Assembly: GCA_017399915.1 (NCBI GenBank)
Contig: JAFQAS010000065.1
Location: 124,001-188,000, forward strand
Source: Muribaculaceae bacterium
GTDB lineage: Bacteria > Bacteroidota > Bacteroidia > Bacteroidales > Muribaculaceae
Direction of reading: 5' to 3'
Length of the DNA stretch: 64,000 bases
The notes under the pieces were generated by a model. That model did no database searches. It was not told the origin of the DNA and saw only the letters and a program-made list of their open reading frames with translations. Each line of letters starts with the position of its first letter. Position 1 is the stretch's first letter. The translations under genes were made by a program, and so were the position numbers. Below are positions 25,209-34,764 of the stretch, piece by piece.

Positions 25209-27349
25209 TTAATAATTCTCCTCTCTCGACATTATTTTTTTTTGCACCTCAGCAATAGCAAGAGCAACGCCCGGGAGTCCAAGCGGCATTTCTCGTGCGA
25301 GAATCAAATACATAAATGCCTTATTGTTTTTATATACCTCCATCACCCTATCGTATTGCTCGCGGGTAATCAGCCCACTAAAGTTGGTGATTTGTCGCTC
25401 GGTGATGAGTTTTGCAATGTGACTATATATTGTTTTAGTGCTTAATCCTCTAATTTGAGCTATTGCCTCGATTGAATAGTTTGACCTATACAACATCAAC
25501 GTTTCATCATAACTGCTCCCTTTCGCCGGCAATGAAGGCAGTCCTTTTGACTTGCGAATCAATGCCACAAATTTACGCCAATATTTCACTGTTTTAAGTT
25601 CTCCCACACCCTCTATTTGCGTGAACTTGACCATAGTATCGGGAGCCTTCTGCGCCATTTCATACAACGTTTTGTCGGAGAATACCATATATGGAGGAAT
25701 ACCCTCTTTTTTAGCCTCTTTTGCTCTCAACACCTTCAATTCGCCAAACAACATATCGACGGGACTTATCACCGAGGCAATCTTCACTTTTGGTTTTCGA
25801 GAAGGTGCATCGTAATAGAACTTCGATAGGTTCACCCCCTCTTCACCTCTAATCACCTTCCACCCCAATGGCGTAATTTTAAGATGATTATTTTCCTCGT
25901 ATGCAATCTCTACCAACCCCAACTGCAACAGTTGCGACATATAGTTATTCCATTGAGCAAACGACATATCACGCCCTGCCCCATAGGTTTTTATTTTGTC
26001 GTAACCCTTCACAATTAATTCGGCTCGCGATGATCCTCGCAAAATATCTATGAGCATCGTATTACCCACCTGCTCTTTTGTGCGCACAATCGCACTCAAC
26101 GCCTTTTGAGCGATTAGTTTGCCATCAATTCGCTCGGGAGGGTCAAGACACACATCGCAGTTTCCGCAATCACACGTTGTTTCCTCACTAAAATAACTTA
26201 GCAAATGCGACGGCGACACACCGTAGCCTCGGCAAAGGCTTTCATTCGTGATAGTTTTTCGCCATTGATAGCCTTTTGTCCCGATTCGTTTACAAAGTTT
26301 TACAACGTAACAATATCGGCAAATGAGTAAAACATCAAGGCCTCAGCAGGCATTCCATCGCGACCGGCTCGTCCTATTTCTTGATAATAGCTTTCAATAT
26401 TTGCGGGTAGATTATTGTGAATAACCCATCGAATATTACTCTTGTCAATACCCATTCCAAAGGCCACCGTAGCACATATCACCTGCACATCTCCATTGAT
26501 AAATGCCCGTTGTGCCTCATCACGGCGTCGAGCCGACAACCCGGCATGATAACACGTTGATCGATAGCCTCGCGCACGCAATTCCGCATCAATCGACTCT
26601 GCACTCTTTCGACTAAGACAATAAACTATACCCGAATCGTCGCTATATTTATCAATCATAGCCGAAATAATCGACATCTTTTTTCGCTTACCGGGATTTG
26701 ACATCACTTTTATCGAGATATTGGGCCGGTCAAACGAACTCACATATTTATATGGGTCAACCAAACATAACTGGCGAGCAATATCATCGCGCGTCAACCT
26801 ATCGGCAGTTGCTGTTAGCGCAATAACCGGAATGGTAGGATATTTCTCTTTGATGCGCGATAATTGCGTATATTCGGGTCGAAAATCATGCCCCCATTGC
26901 GATATACAATGAGCCTCATCAATAGCAAACAGACTTATTTTTATATCCGACGACCATCTGTCAATTTCACTGAGCAATCGTTCGGGCGAAATATATAGCA
27001 ATTTTATTCTACCGGCATACACTTGCTCCATGATAGTGCGATTCTCAGCATCGCTCATATTACTGTTTACCGTAGCTGCCGGAATGCCATTTGCCACCAA
27101 TGCCGCCACTTGGTCTTTCATCAAGGCGATAAGAGGCGACACTACCACTGCACAACCTTCACTTAGGATTGCCGGCACTTGGTAACACAACGACTTACCC
27201 CCTCCGATAGGCATCAACACCACCACATCACGACGGCTCATCACTGCCGTGATAATCTCTAATTGACCTCGACGGAACGAGTTATAACCATAGAACCGAC
27301 GCAATACTGCCTCGGCTCTTGGTTTTAATATATCTGCATTTATTGCCAT
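25209..27349 (-). pseudogene. recQ: recQ-type ATP-dependent DNA helicase, broken by a stop and a frameshift
   Basis: Two open pieces together give a full RecQ. Piece 1 (27349-26300) holds the helicase core: PIGGGKSLCYQVPA (Walker A, with I where T is usual), DEAHCISQWGHDFRPEY and QEIGRAGRDG. It ends at an in-frame TAA. The same frame continues past the TAA as [12 protein letters not shown]...AEATVCRRR, which is RecQ sequence, until a one-base loss near 26205-26215. The next frame resumes with [20 protein letters not shown] (zinc ligands), then RQC and HRDC-like parts to 25209. Full-length RecQ cannot be made. The truncated first piece (350 residues) might still be translated. The start at 27349 is the first ATG after the upstream gene. 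Confidence 0.88.
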
Positions 27350-27381
27350 GATTAAGCAAATGTAAAGGAGTCGCGATACTA

Positions 27382-28770
27382 TTAGAACGCGTTTTTCTCG
27401 CCTTGTACGGCATTTAGCACCGTGCGCACGATAATCTTCATATCGAGGAAGAATGTCCAATTCTCGATATACCACACATCATATTCCACACGTTTCTCCA
27501 TTTGCCATAGCTCCTCGGTTTGACCTCGATAACCATTCACTTGCGCCCAACCTGTAATACCCGGTTTTATCAAATGGCGCACCATATATTTATCGATTAA
27601 TTTGCTATAATCAGAGGTATGTTTTAGCATATGAGGACGTGGCCCTACTACCGACATATTCCCCAACCACACATTTATAAATTGAGGTAATTCATCGATA
27701 CTCGTACGACGTAAGAAGTCTCCCACTTTAGTTTTGCGAGGGTCATCTTTTTGTGCTTGCAATTTGTCACTATCAGCATTAACACGCATTGTGCGGAATT
27801 TCCAACATTTAAAATCGCGTCCACGATATCCCGTACGCACTTGTTTAAAGAAAATGGGACCGGGTGATGACAATTTAATCGCAATTGCCACCGGAATAAA
27901 TATGATAGGTGAAAAAAGCAACACAATAGATGAAAACACGATATCAAATCCACGTTTAATCCATCGATTTATCACATTTTTGAGAGGGTTGTTGCGAGTG
28001 GTAAGCATCGACACGGCTCCCACATTATGCATCTCAAAGACACGATTTACATAACGGCTGATTTGAGGCACATAATAAAATTGCAACACATTATCATCGG
28101 CAATCTTGGTTACCTTACCCATTGTTTCCTCATCTTCTCCCGACAAGGTAAAATATATCTCATCGATACTATGAGCTTTCACAAAAGCATCTATCTCATC
28201 GATATTTCCCTTATAGTCGCCTGAGAAATTAACGGGACGCCATTTATCGAAAAAGCCCATAAATTTATAACCAAAGCCGGCATCTGACATTAATTCATCA
28301 TACAATCGTGTTGCAGTAGAGTTGGTGCCCACAATTATAACGCGGCTAAAGTTACGACCTTTACGGCGGAATCGTTTCACAATCTGCCGTGTAATCGTCC
28401 ACCACAATGGCAACGCCACCACATAAGCAGCATAAAATTCGAGATAGAAAATCAATGGCAATAACTCACCCAAGAAAGTTAATAACGACACATAACACAA
28501 TGCATGCACTGCCACAACCAATATAGCACGCGAGAACACATGCTCCATATATATGGCACGTTGCTTATGTGTGCTATATATCAAAAACACAACCGGCATA
28601 AACGACACATTGAGCATCAACCACAAAATCTTGGGGTTGTTGCCTGCCGTCATATCGCCGCAAAACACAGTGAGTAGAGCAAATAGGAGATTGACCAGCG
28701 CCAAATCGGAGCAGGTCAATAATCCATGAATATAACGTCCGTATTTCCCTTTTTGATCAACGGTTGTCAT
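27382..28770 (-). CDS. Undecaprenyl-phosphate hexose-1-phosphate transferase (WcaJ/EpsL-like)
   Basis: 462 residues. Four N-terminal transmembrane helices (about 15-125) are followed by a CoA-binding/Rossmann-like domain (about 140-250; RVIIVGTNSTATRLYDEL) and a C-terminal bacterial sugar transferase domain (from about 275). Seen there: KRGFDIVFSSIVLLFSPI, the SPGPIFFKQ loop, FKCWKFRTM, DELPQFINVWLGNMSVVGPRPH and PGITGWAQVNGYRG. Such enzymes start capsule or exopolysaccharide repeat units on undecaprenyl phosphate. No other polysaccharide genes are adjacent. It is upstream of the broken recQ on the same strand, 32 nt apart. Confidence 0.92.
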   Translation of the reverse strand: MTTVDQKGKYGRYIHGLLTCSDLALVNLLFALLTVFCGDMTAGNNPKILWLMLNVSFMPVVFLIYSTHKQRAIYMEHVFSRAILVVAVHALCYVSLLTFLGELLPLIFYLEFYAAYVVALPLWWTITRQIVKRFRRKGRNFSRVIIVGTNSTATRLYDELMSDAGFGYKFMGFFDKWRPVNFSGDYKGNIDEIDAFVKAHSIDEIYFTLSGEDEETMGKVTKIADDNVLQFYYVPQISRYVNRVFEMHNVGAVSMLTTRNNPLKNVINRWIKRGFDIVFSSIVLLFSPIIFIPVAIAIKLSSPGPIFFKQVRTGYRGRDFKCWKFRTMRVNADSDKLQAQKDDPRKTKVGDFLRRTSIDELPQFINVWLGNMSVVGPRPHMLKHTSDYSKLIDKYMVRHLIKPGITGWAQVNGYRGQTEELWQMEKRVEYDVWYIENWTFFLDMKIIVRTVLNAVQGEKNAF

Positions 28771-28802
28771 AATATTCTCTCACTAAAGTGAATATCTATT
28801 TA

Positions 28803-30647
28803 CTATAAGTGGCTATCGATAACTTTAATTTTTTGTTCCAATGTAGCGAGTTCTTCTTTGATGCGTTGAATCTTACGTTCAAGTTCACGCAACATTGATT
28901 CGCCTGATTTTGATTTTGAATTGAAGAATCCCATATTGTTTTCATAGGTGTTCAATTCATTGCGTTTTTGTTCGTAGTTGCGCATCAAGCGTTCACGTTC
29001 GCGATAGAGTTTATTTTCATCGCCACTCATACTGCTCACATTTTCCTCAAAGTTAGCCATACGAGCTTGTGAACCACGCATATCCAAGCGTTTGTATAGT
29101 TCGTCGACCTTAGCACGATAAGCTTCATATACTTTATCTTTTTCACGATAAGGCACATGACCTACTTGTTGCCATTGAGCCATCAAGTCTTTCACCTGCT
29201 TCACAGCCTCTTCACGAGGTGTTTCTTCGGTTATTTCACCAAGTTTAGCAATGATTTCTTTTTTCAATTTGAGGTTAGCTTGTTCGGTTTGACGCACACC
29301 CGATGTTTTCTTTTTCTTTTCTTCGAAGAAATAGTCACAAGCAGCGAGGAAACGTTTCCACACCACATCGCTGTGTTTTTTAGCCACAGCACCTATTGTT
29401 TTCCATTCTTTTTGAAGAGCGATAAACTCATCGGTAGTCTTTTTCCAATCGGTGCTATCTTTTAAAGCTTCGGCTTTTTCGCATAGTGCAATTTTCTTTT
29501 CGAGGTTAGAAGCAAGACCATCTTTCACCGATTTGAAATATACGGCTTTCATTTCGAAGAACTTGTCGCAAGTTTCACGGAAACGAGCAAACAAAGCATT
29601 ATTCATTTTCTTTGAAGCAAAACCAAGCTTCTTCCAGTCTTCTTGTGCTTCAAGAATAGTTTTTGTCATTTCGTCCCAAGCCACAAAGCTCTTAAGCGCA
29701 GAGAAATCGAGAGCCTCAATGCGTTCACATATTGCAGTTTTAGCAGCTTCATTTTCTTGTTCGCGAGCTTTGCGTTCTTCAAAGAATGCTTGATATTTTT
29801 TGTTTACAACAGCCGACGCATCTTTAAAACGAGTCCATATTTCTTCACGAATATCCTTGGCAACCGGACCGGTTTCACGCCATTTATCATGAAGCTCTTG
29901 CAAGCGTTTAAATGCCACAATCACATCAGCCTCGGCGGCAAGACTTTCGGCTTCTTCACAAAGATGTTGTTTTGTATCGAGATTTTTCTTGAAATCATAG
30001 TCACGCAATTCCTTATTGATTTTCAATTGATCATAGAATGATTCAACAGCATCTTGGAATTGTTTCCATTGATTTGTAACTTCTGTTGGAGGCACTTCAC
30101 CCACCGCTTTAAACTCTTGTTGAAGTTCTTTAAAACGAGGATATGTGCGATTTACATTATCAGTATCGGCTGCTAATGTTTTAATTTCTTCTATAATGCT
30201 ATTTTTCTTTTCGAGATTAGCTTGACGCTCAGCTTCTTGTTGTGCAAGCAACGATGCTTTTTTATCTTTTATAACATTCAAAATTTCTTTGAATTTGTCT
30301 TCTATCTCATCGCCCTTAGCCTCAAAAGCAGCCTCTTCGTTTCCTTTTTCAAGAAACTCGGCTTTCTCTTTCTCAATTTCCAGTTTACGGATTGCATAGA
30401 ACTGTTGCTTCAATCTTCCCACATCATCGCGACCTATATCGGCTGCATCTTTTTCAGCAAGCTGACTTAGGGCTTCACAAAGTTCTTCCTTTGTAGCCAT
30501 GGGGTTAGCAACTTCTTCTTGAGGTTGATCTACTTGAGACTCTGCTACTACAGCATTCTCTTCACTCACATTTTGAACTTCATTTTGTTCAGCATTCAAG
30601 GTTTGGTCCTGTTGTTCCAAGGACTGTTCACGCATTTCCATAATCAA
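28803..30647 (-). CDS. DUF349 domain protein
   Basis: 614 residues, highly charged (Glu/Lys-rich) and helical. After a Gln/Glu-rich start of about 60 residues it carries about six tandem DUF349 units of roughly 70 residues, each with a W-K-x-(F/L)-G...-V-W-x-R-F pattern (WKQFQDAVESFYDQLK, WRETGPVAKDIREEIWTRFKDA, WKTIGAVAKKHSDVVWKRFLAACDYFFEEKK). It ends in a coiled coil (ERERLMRNYEQKRNELNTYENNMGFF then RELERKIQRIKEELATLEQKI). The function is unknown; the family is widespread in Bacteroidota. An alternative start two codons later is possible. A 133-nt gap separates it from the M16 gene. Confidence 0.88.
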   Translation of the reverse strand: MIMEMREQSLEQQDQTLNAEQNEVQNVSEENAVVAESQVDQPQEEVANPMATKEELCEALSQLAEKDAADIGRDDVGRLKQQFYAIRKLEIEKEKAEFLEKGNEEAAFEAKGDEIEDKFKEILNVIKDKKASLLAQQEAERQANLEKKNSIIEEIKTLAADTDNVNRTYPRFKELQQEFKAVGEVPPTEVTNQWKQFQDAVESFYDQLKINKELRDYDFKKNLDTKQHLCEEAESLAAEADVIVAFKRLQELHDKWRETGPVAKDIREEIWTRFKDASAVVNKKYQAFFEERKAREQENEAAKTAICERIEALDFSALKSFVAWDEMTKTILEAQEDWKKLGFASKKMNNALFARFRETCDKFFEMKAVYFKSVKDGLASNLEKKIALCEKAEALKDSTDWKKTTDEFIALQKEWKTIGAVAKKHSDVVWKRFLAACDYFFEEKKKKTSGVRQTEQANLKLKKEIIAKLGEITEETPREEAVKQVKDLMAQWQQVGHVPYREKDKVYEAYRAKVDELYKRLDMRGSQARMANFEENVSSMSGDENKLYRERERLMRNYEQKRNELNTYENNMGFFNSKSKSGESMLRELERKIQRIKEELATLEQKIKVIDSHL

Positions 30648-30780
30648 AAATATTTATTATGCCACACGACAATAATCTTCGTGGTTCATGGCATTATTAA
30701 TAATAGGTTTCAAATTTATAGAAAATTTTCTAAATAAACCACATTTATAAGTTAAAATTATCTTTTTTATTTTCTCCCGA

Positions 30781-32019
30781 CTAATTTTGAGGGTGGTATA
30801 TGAGAGTAGCGCAATTATTTTCATCAAATATATTTTTTGCCACACGCGATATATCGTCGGTGGTTATGCTTCGATAACGTGCCACTACTCCATTTATATC
30901 CTCATTGTGCATCACATAATTAGCCAACGACTGTGCTTTGGCCATAAAGCCCATGCTCGAGAACATGAAGTTTGATTCAAAACGATTTATCGTACGAGTC
31001 AATTCATATTCGCTCACATCGCCATCAATGATACGCTGCACCTCTTCTTTCATCAACTTATCGGCTTGAGCTATTGCTGTCGCATCGTTATTTGTCAACT
31101 TGCTGTTCAACATCAAAAAGCCGGGTTCATCGCTTCCGATTATCGATGCATCAATCTCGGTAAATACCCCTGTTTTCATCAACAAATTGCGATAAAAGCG
31201 CGAAGAATGACCCGATGCCAACAAGTCGGTTATCACATCACACTCCACATAATCGGGCATACCATAACCGGGCATTCTATAAGCCTTTACCATTGCTAAT
31301 TGAGGCACATTGCCTTTAGCCTCTTGCATTCGTGCCTCGGTTTGCCGGGGTTCTTGAGGATATTTGCGAGGTGCAATATCCCTTTGCGGTATTGGTTCAA
31401 ACCATTTTTGAGCCAATCGCTTTGTTTCGTCCAATGATATTCGCCCCGATATGGCAAGGACTGCGTTGTTTGGTGCATAATGACTATAAAAAAACTCTCT
31501 CACATCATCTTGTGTCACCTTCTCGATATGCGAAATTTCCTTCCCTATCACCGGATAGCGATAAGGGTGTTGCTTATATATCATAGCGCGCAAATAGTGG
31601 CTCATATCACCATAGGGACGATTCAAGCACGTTTGCTTAAACTCCTCTATCACCACATGGCGTTGCACTTCAAGGGCTTTATCGCTAAAGGCGAGCGAAA
31701 GCATTCTATCGCTCTCTACCCAAAAGGCGGTTTCGACATTTTGTGCCGGCACAATGTCGTAGAAGTTGGTATAGTCGTTACTGGTCCACGCATTGTTCAT
31801 TCCTCCGGCATTTTCTATGGCACTATCAAATTCGGGAACATTCACCGAACCGCCAAACATCAGGTGTTCAAACAAGTGAGCCATACCGGTCAATTCGGGT
31901 GATTCATCGCGAGCTCCCACGTTATATAAGACGTTAAGTGCCACCATTGCAGTGGCACCGTCGTAATTATGCACTACCCTCAATCCATTTGAAAGGGTAA
32001 ATGTGTTGTATTCAATCAT
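30781..32019 (-). CDS. M16 family zinc metallopeptidase (pitrilysin/insulinase-like)
   Basis: 412 residues. Inverted zinc motif HLFEH at 48-52 (MAHLFEHLMFGG), with the third ligand Glu about 75 residues later in HVVIEEFKQT. The second M16 domain (about 190-380) has the usual inactive fold. There is no signal peptide, so it is predicted cytoplasmic. M16B enzymes of this size often work as dimers that degrade peptides. Its start overlaps the end of the cyclophilin gene by 4 nt, so both come from one mRNA. Confidence 0.93.
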   Translation of the reverse strand: MIEYNTFTLSNGLRVVHNYDGATAMVALNVLYNVGARDESPELTGMAHLFEHLMFGGSVNVPEFDSAIENAGGMNNAWTSNDYTNFYDIVPAQNVETAFWVESDRMLSLAFSDKALEVQRHVVIEEFKQTCLNRPYGDMSHYLRAMIYKQHPYRYPVIGKEISHIEKVTQDDVREFFYSHYAPNNAVLAISGRISLDETKRLAQKWFEPIPQRDIAPRKYPQEPRQTEARMQEAKGNVPQLAMVKAYRMPGYGMPDYVECDVITDLLASGHSSRFYRNLLMKTGVFTEIDASIIGSDEPGFLMLNSKLTNNDATAIAQADKLMKEEVQRIIDGDVSEYELTRTINRFESNFMFSSMGFMAKAQSLANYVMHNEDINGVVARYRSITTDDISRVAKNIFDENNCATLIYHPQN

Positions 32020-32870
32020 TCAACAATTTTCATTGAAATTATCTTAACATCTTCTTTGGGTCGATCATATGAATCGGTGGGCACAACCTCAATTTTATCC
32101 ACTACCTCCATTCCCGATACCACTTCGCCAAACACGGTGTAAGTGCCATCGAGGTGAGGTGTTCCTCCTACAGTTGTGTAAGCCTCACGTTGTGCATCGG
32201 TAAATTTAGCAGGATTTTTTGCTGCTTCGGCTTCGGTTTTAGCCACCAACTCATCTTGAAGAGCTTGCAAACCCACTTGGTCGCGATTGCGACGCATATT
32301 CATAATTGAGTCTTTATATTCAGCGACAAAACCATTGAAGATAGTTTGTTTTTGTTGGTTTTCGAGTTGTTTCTGCATCGAGCCAAGTTGCCCTGAGCTA
32401 TACACTCGTCCGGTTACGATATAAAATTGCGAACCCGATGAACGACGCTCGGGATTCACCTCATCACCTTGACGAGCCGCAGCAAGAGCGCCACGCTTGT
32501 GAAAAAATTGAGGATACTTAATCTCTGCATCGAGGTCATATCCGGGACCACCCGAACCGAGCATTTTTCCTGCAGGAGCACCTTTTGAATCGGGGTCACC
32601 TGTTTGAATCATAAACTTGTCAATCACACGATGGAAAAGCACACCATCATAGTAACCTTTTTTCACAAGCTTCACAAAATTGTCGCGGTGTTTAGGAGTT
32701 TCTCCATAAAGGCGAATGCGCACATCGCCCATTGTTGTTTTGATATCGACCAACACATCGCCGGCCGCTTCTACTGATTTATTTTCCATTTTTGTAGTTT
32801 TATTTTCTTGAGCAATTATCGCCAACGACATAAACGCCAACGACATGATTGTAAATATTATCTTTCTCAT
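32016..32870 (-). CDS. Cyclophilin-type peptidyl-prolyl cis-trans isomerase, exported
   Basis: 284 residues with an N-terminal signal peptide (MRKIIFTIMSLAFMSLAIIAQ). Cyclophilin core: VKKGYYDGVLFHRVIDKFMIQTGDP, GSQFYIVTG and TVFGEVVSGMEVVDKI. A charged helical insert of about 80 residues (SMQKQLENQQKQTIF to AEAAKNPAKF, 180-250) splits the barrel, as in other Bacteroidota exported cyclophilins. It probably helps fold periplasmic or outer-membrane proteins. It is the middle gene of the operon from 33260 to 30781. Confidence 0.93.
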   Translation of the reverse strand: MRKIIFTIMSLAFMSLAIIAQENKTTKMENKSVEAAGDVLVDIKTTMGDVRIRLYGETPKHRDNFVKLVKKGYYDGVLFHRVIDKFMIQTGDPDSKGAPAGKMLGSGGPGYDLDAEIKYPQFFHKRGALAAARQGDEVNPERRSSGSQFYIVTGRVYSSGQLGSMQKQLENQQKQTIFNGFVAEYKDSIMNMRRNRDQVGLQALQDELVAKTEAEAAKNPAKFTDAQREAYTTVGGTPHLDGTYTVFGEVVSGMEVVDKIEVVPTDSYDRPKEDVKIISMKIVE

Positions 32871-32885
32871 ATGCCACTTCCTTTA

Positions 32886-33260
32886 TTATATACCCTTAGG
32901 ATAAAGGCGTTTATAAATGCGACGGAAGTTATCATCACCCGACAATTCTTCTACTCTATCGGCATAATCTTTACCCCATATACCTTGAATTAATTCGGGG
33001 AGGTAACGATGTTCGCGATCTTTTTCTATCACAGCGGCTATCAATGTTGATATACTATTGGCATATAATTGAGCATCGATTGCATATAAATAACGAGCCG
33101 CGCTTGCCACATACTGACCGGTCAAATCCACTTTTATCATATTATCCACCAAATAGTCCATATCATCAGCGCATGAACCGATATTATTGGCGATATATTC
33201 ATAAGTTGACAATCCGTTAGAATCTTCAGCAAGTTTTTTCTTAATCTTTTCGTCAATCAT
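32886..33260 (-). CDS. Small conserved protein of unknown function
   Basis: 124 residues, no signal peptide, mostly helical and acidic at the start (MIDEKIKKKLAEDSNGLSTYEYIANNIGSCADDMDYLVDNM). It contains AARYLYAIDAQLYANSISTLIAAVIEKDREHRYLPELIQGIWG. I know similar proteins only as uncharacterised Bacteroidales sequences. It is the first gene of the cyclophilin/M16 operon. Its TATCTTTG -7 box (33288-33295, minus) lies inside the first copy of the intergenic repeat upstream. Confidence 0.7.
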   Translation of the reverse strand: MIDEKIKKKLAEDSNGLSTYEYIANNIGSCADDMDYLVDNMIKVDLTGQYVASAARYLYAIDAQLYANSISTLIAAVIEKDREHRYLPELIQGIWGKDYADRVEELSGDDNFRRIYKRLYPKGI

Positions 33261-33291
33261 AATAGTTGATTTTACATTGTTCCACTACAAA

Positions 33292-33533
33292 GATAGTGCA
33301 AGCCGAGCGCAAATGCAAATTTAAGTTTACTTAAAATTGTTTTGCCAAGGCGCAGCCTATCTAAGACGACAGTCAACGATAGTGCAAATTGAGAGCAATA
33401 GCAAAAATAAAATTCATTTTAATTTTTGCATTGCCGAAATGCAGCCTATCTAAGGCATAGCCAACGATAGTGCAAGCCGAGCGCAAATGCAAAAATAAGT
33501 TCAGTAAAATTGTTTTGCCAAGGCGTAGCCTAT
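33292..33533. repeat. Three degenerate tandem repeats of about 87 bp in a non-coding region
   Basis: Units start at 33292, 33378 and 33466 with GATAGTGCAAnnnGAGmGCAA and end with TTGCCnAnGCGnAGCCTAT (unit 2 is the most diverged). Copy 1 includes the promoter -7 box of the gene at 33260. Similar units (GATAGTGCAAGCCGAGCGC) are, as I recall, common between genes in Bacteroidales. The region from 33261 to 33673 holds no gene. Confidence 0.75.
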
Positions 33534-33673
33534 GGTCATTAAAGACCTTAAAGTCCCTAAGGACTCTAAAGCCCCCTTAAAAAACATTGAAAAATTATTT
33601 TCAATCTCTGTGTGCAACTATTTTGTAATTTTGTGGTCATATATAGTGCATAGGCAATATAAGTACAAACATT

Positions 33674-34168
33674 ATGAAAGTTAATGAAGCGCAAAAGCGC
33701 GAACAATTTGAACAGTGCACGGCTCAATATAGCACACTCATCAATAAGATATGCTATATGTATGCCTCCGATATGGATAATTTTAACGACCTACGGCAAG
33801 AGGTTCTCATCAATGTGTGGCAAGGTCTTGAAGGTTTTGAAAATCGCTCAAAACTATCTACATGGATATATCGTGTGAGCCTCAACACTTGTATATCCTA
33901 TACAAACAAGGAGCGCAAGCACTCAGCTCACGACGAGCTATCGGATAATATATATTCGTTTGACGACTCGCAGGAGCATATGCGACAACTCAAAGAGATG
34001 TATCAGCTCATCGACCGACTCAATCGACTCGACAAAGCGTTAATCTTGCTGTGGCTTGATGAGGTGCCCTACGAAGAGATTGGCTCTATCATGGGCATCA
34101 GCCGCAACAATGTGGCATCACGATTGCGTCGCGCAAAAGAAAAATTAACTCTCATGGCTAACTCTTAA
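33674..34168 (+). CDS. ECF-type RNA polymerase sigma factor
   Basis: 164 residues, the usual ECF size. Region 2 (about 15-80): SDMDNFNDLRQEVLINVWQGLEGFENRSKLSTWIYRVSLNTCISY. Region 4 (about 110-160): LDKALILLWLDEVPYEEIGSIMGISRNNVASRLRRAKEKL, with a classical helix-turn-helix. It directs polymerase to a small set of stress or surface genes. A TAATTTTG box at 33626-33633 may be its promoter. The next gene, 11 nt on, encodes a membrane protein likely to be its regulator. Confidence 0.93.
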   Translation: MKVNEAQKREQFEQCTAQYSTLINKICYMYASDMDNFNDLRQEVLINVWQGLEGFENRSKLSTWIYRVSLNTCISYTNKERKHSAHDELSDNIYSFDDSQEHMRQLKEMYQLIDRLNRLDKALILLWLDEVPYEEIGSIMGISRNNVASRLRRAKEKLTLMANS

Positions 34169-34179
34169 CACATAAAATT

Positions 34180-34764
34180 ATGGAACTCGACGAACTAAAA
34201 AATAAATGGAAAGCACTCGATGAGCATGTGAAAGCTCAAGATAAGAAAATCAATCAGCTTACCGACCAAATAATCTCGGGCAAGGTGAAATCACCTCTCG
34301 ACACCCTTCGCCGTCACTGCATCATTGCGGCCATTTTCGTGCCGCTAATGCTCCCATTCTTCTTTTGGGTCTATGACTTTGTGGGACTCACTTGTGGAGA
34401 ATCTCAAAAGCAACTTCTTTACGCTTTAACATGGCTGTTTGTAGGTTTCACCTTTGTGCGCGAAGTGTATTTTGTCTTCGATCTCAAAGGCATCAACATA
34501 AGCAAAGCCTCTGCCGTTGAGTCATTACAACGAACTATCCGCTTTCGCAATCATTACAAATGGGGAGTGACAATCGACCTTATCATAGGCATGGTATTTC
34601 TCGCCGTGGTATTCACCTCAATGAACCAAATGTTTATGTTTGGAGGAATAGTGGGCGGCGTTATAGGATCGCTTGTAGGGATAAAAATGTATCGTTTCTA
34701 CAACCGCACAATCAACAACCTCGAATCGGCCCTCCGCGAATGGAACGAGGATAGCTGCGTTTGA
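34180..34764 (+). CDS. Membrane protein partner of the ECF sigma factor
   Basis: 194 residues with about 45 residues of charged cytoplasmic helix (MELDELKNKWKALDEHVKAQDKKINQLTDQII) and four transmembrane segments (about 49-67, 80-98, 128-146, 150-166), ending in a cytoplasmic helix. It has no classical anti-sigma zinc motif (HxxxCxxC) and no sensor domain. Position and spacing suggest an anti-sigma or sigma-modulating role; this is inference. This sigma plus four-helix membrane protein pair recurs in Bacteroidales, as I recall. Confidence 0.72.
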   Translation: MELDELKNKWKALDEHVKAQDKKINQLTDQIISGKVKSPLDTLRRHCIIAAIFVPLMLPFFFWVYDFVGLTCGESQKQLLYALTWLFVGFTFVREVYFVFDLKGINISKASAVESLQRTIRFRNHYKWGVTIDLIIGMVFLAVVFTSMNQMFMFGGIVGGVIGSLVGIKMYRFYNRTINNLESALREWNEDSCV

